From Gastranaerophilus sp045639085 (GTDB taxonomy: Bacteria > Cyanobacteriota > Vampirovibrionia > Gastranaerophilales > Gastranaerophilaceae): DNA of 13,426 nt. Below the pieces are notes generated by a model. The model worked only from the letters and a program-made list of their open reading frames with translations, ran no database searches and was not told the DNA's origin. A program made the translations under genes and the position numbers. Below, piece after piece: positions 12,352 to 13,426 of this stretch. Position 1 is the stretch's first letter. Each line of letters begins with the position of its first letter. The stretch lies in assembly GCA_045639085.1 (NCBI GenBank), contig JAZUCM010000035.1:1-13426 (forward strand). The letters are read 5' to 3'.

Positions 12352-13426
12352 TCAGCGTTTTACACATCTGACAGGGACATCGGTATAAGTTTTGCTATTC
12401 GGAAATAAAATCCCGGTTCCCCAGCTTTGCACCCAAACTTTATCAGATGAAAACGTTGAACTTGACCAAAAATTATACACAGCCTCATTGCCGATAAGAT
12501 TTTGGTTATAAAATATTGAGTTCAGTTCATACCTATTTGGCAATCGAGATTGAGCATCTTGTAGAGTACAAGCCGATATTGCATCTTCATAAGACACAGC
12601 ATCTGCAGCATTCGTTGATAACGGAACAGGCGCAACAACTATCGGCTCTACACTATGTAAAACACTCATAAATCCGACATCTTTACCAACAGAATTAGGC
12701 CCTTTGTTACCGTTTAAGTCATAAATAAAATTCGCGCACATTTTAGGCTGAACGTAATGGGATTTCGTTTCGCCATTATCGTTAGTACAGTAAGGATTAT
12801 AATATAGAGCCAAAGTTTCACCATTTTGCGTTTCAAACGCAGCGGCTTTAGTATTTATTTGCGAATAGGAATAATGAACATCACCACCGTCAGCAGCCCC
12901 GCCGGAAACAGTATATGAAAATTTAAAATAAGAATTCAAGCCATACACATCAACAGGCCAAGATTTTACACTGCCAGATAAATTTGTATAAGACGCCGGA
13001 ACACCACAATCTGCAAGATGTTCAGAGTCGCAAATGTTGTTTAACTTGAGAACTTTTGACAAACCTTCCGTCAAGAAAGTTTCCGCCGCAGTATCTGCCG
13101 TAACGCTTCCGCCTACTTCGGTCAATGTTCCATAACCGCCAACTTGTGGCATCATGGCGATGGCTTGAGACATGCGTGCGTACAAAGCTTTTCGCTGCGT
13201 GTTCCAGGTCCGTTCGTTAATATTCGCCATCAAGCTTGGCAGGGTGATTGCCGCGACCACGCCGATGATTGTGAGGGAAAGCAATATTTCTGCCATCGTG
13301 AAACCGCGAAGCGGTTTCGAGGTGACCAAGTGATCAAGTGACCAAGTGATCAAGTCGTTATGGGGAATTGACCTATTTGTATGCTCCATAGTAAATGCAT
13401 TGTTGTAGGTCGGGTTTACTAACCCG
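12352..13426 (-). CDS. Second prepilin-like protein with DUF1566/Lcl-like C-terminus, 5' end off the window
   Basis: The frame is open to the right edge. The Met codon at 13389 is internal, because 12 more in-frame codons (GLVNPTYNNAFT) match the leader of the complete copy, whose start lies further upstream. The leader ends KPLRG, then FTMAEILLSLTIIG and 53 residues identical to the first copy up to MMPQ. NICDSEHLADCGVP, MCANFIYDLNGNKGP and a C-terminal SRLPN, WSSS, VWVQ and CVKR pattern follow. The middle and the loop between WSSS and CVKR differ strongly from the first copy and it is shorter overall. Expected location and processing are as for that copy: prepilin peptidase cleavage and surface display. 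No terminator is seen before the HtrA-like gene, so the two could share a transcript. Confidence 0.9.
   Translation of the reverse strand, partial: GLVNPTYNNAFTMEHTNRSIPHNDLITWSLDHLVTSKPLRGFTMAEILLSLTIIGVVAAITLPSLMANINERTWNTQRKALYARMSQAIAMMPQVGGYGTLTEVGGSVTADTAAETFLTEGLSKVLKLNNICDSEHLADCGVPASYTNLSGSVKSWPVDVYGLNSYFKFSYTVSGGAADGGDVHYSYSQINTKAAAFETQNGETLALYYNPYCTNDNGETKSHYVQPKMCANFIYDLNGNKGPNSVGKDVGFMSVLHSVEPIVVAPVPLSTNAADAVSYEDAISACTLQDAQSRLPNRYELNSIFYNQNLIGNEAVYNFWSSSTFSSDKVWVQSWGTGILFPNSKTYTDVPVRCVKR
13298..13426. repeat. Near-identical leader-coding repeat, right copy
   Basis: It matches 4137-4265 at 127 of 129 positions, with 95 consecutive identical bases (13298-13392). It contains the cleavage-site hairpin (13300-13318), the four 8-bp units (13322-13353) and most of the REP-like palindrome (13409-13426). 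Identity drops abruptly at 13297, the third base of the Thr codon just after the cleavage site. Confidence 0.9.

Noticed and set aside
13387..13389. Met codon at 13389 as the start of the second prepilin gene
   Set aside because: The frame continues upstream to the edge with residues matching the leader of the complete copy, and no ribosome site precedes this ATG.

Overview
The window (about 40% G+C by eye) looks like an anaerobic gut bacterium of the non-photosynthetic cyanobacterial lineage (Melainabacteria / Candidatus Gastranaerophilales). This is an inference from the low-GC coding style, the ferredoxin-linked 2-oxoacid metabolism and the prepilin-like proteins starting FTMAEILLSLTIIG. 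No rRNA, tRNA, CRISPR array, transposase or phage gene was seen.

Layout, left to right. Positions 1-325 hold no complete gene. They carry the upstream block of a prepilin-like gene lying off the left edge, followed by arrays of 8-bp-period repeats. Next come a long TPR protein (326-1990, minus), mnmA for tRNA 2-thiolation (2103-3149, plus) and a complete prepilin-like gene (3146-4285, minus) whose stop codon overlaps that of mnmA. Its upstream region has a strong promoter, a poly-G tract and another 8-bp repeat array. A four-gene minus-strand operon follows (4568-7356) for a 2-oxoacid:ferredoxin oxidoreductase, with its own promoter and a hairpin terminator. A family-9 glycosyltransferase (7599-8630, minus) is divergent from a two-gene plus-strand operon: a GAF-GGDEF-degenerate HD-GYP protein and thiL (8751-11542). 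A small HtrA-like periplasmic protease (11585-12235, minus) and a second prepilin-like gene (12352 to the right edge, minus, 5' end missing) close the window.

The most unusual element is the prepilin cassette, seen three times: its promoter end at 1-100, a whole copy at 3146-4506, and its coding part at 12352-13426. Each coding copy joins a very long leader (48 residues in the complete copy), a conserved pilin helix, a variable middle and a DUF1566/Lcl-like (C-type-lectin-like) end. The leader DNA is made of repeat-like pieces: a REP-like palindrome, four 8-bp units and a GAA-loop hairpin that encodes the peptidase cleavage site. It is almost identical between the two coding copies, while the adjacent pilin helix has many synonymous differences. 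Upstream lies a G tract of 10 (left copy) or 11 (complete copy). With 10 G the reading frame from an upstream, probably leaderless, ATG runs without a stop into the pilin; with 11 it stops early. This points to a phase-variable, repeat-built family of pilin-lectin surface proteins.

The other genes are mostly housekeeping. ThiL makes the thiamine diphosphate used by the oxidoreductase beta subunit. The GGDEF protein may link c-di-GMP to surface behaviour, and the glycosyltransferase and HtrA-like protease probably act on the envelope; these links are inferred.
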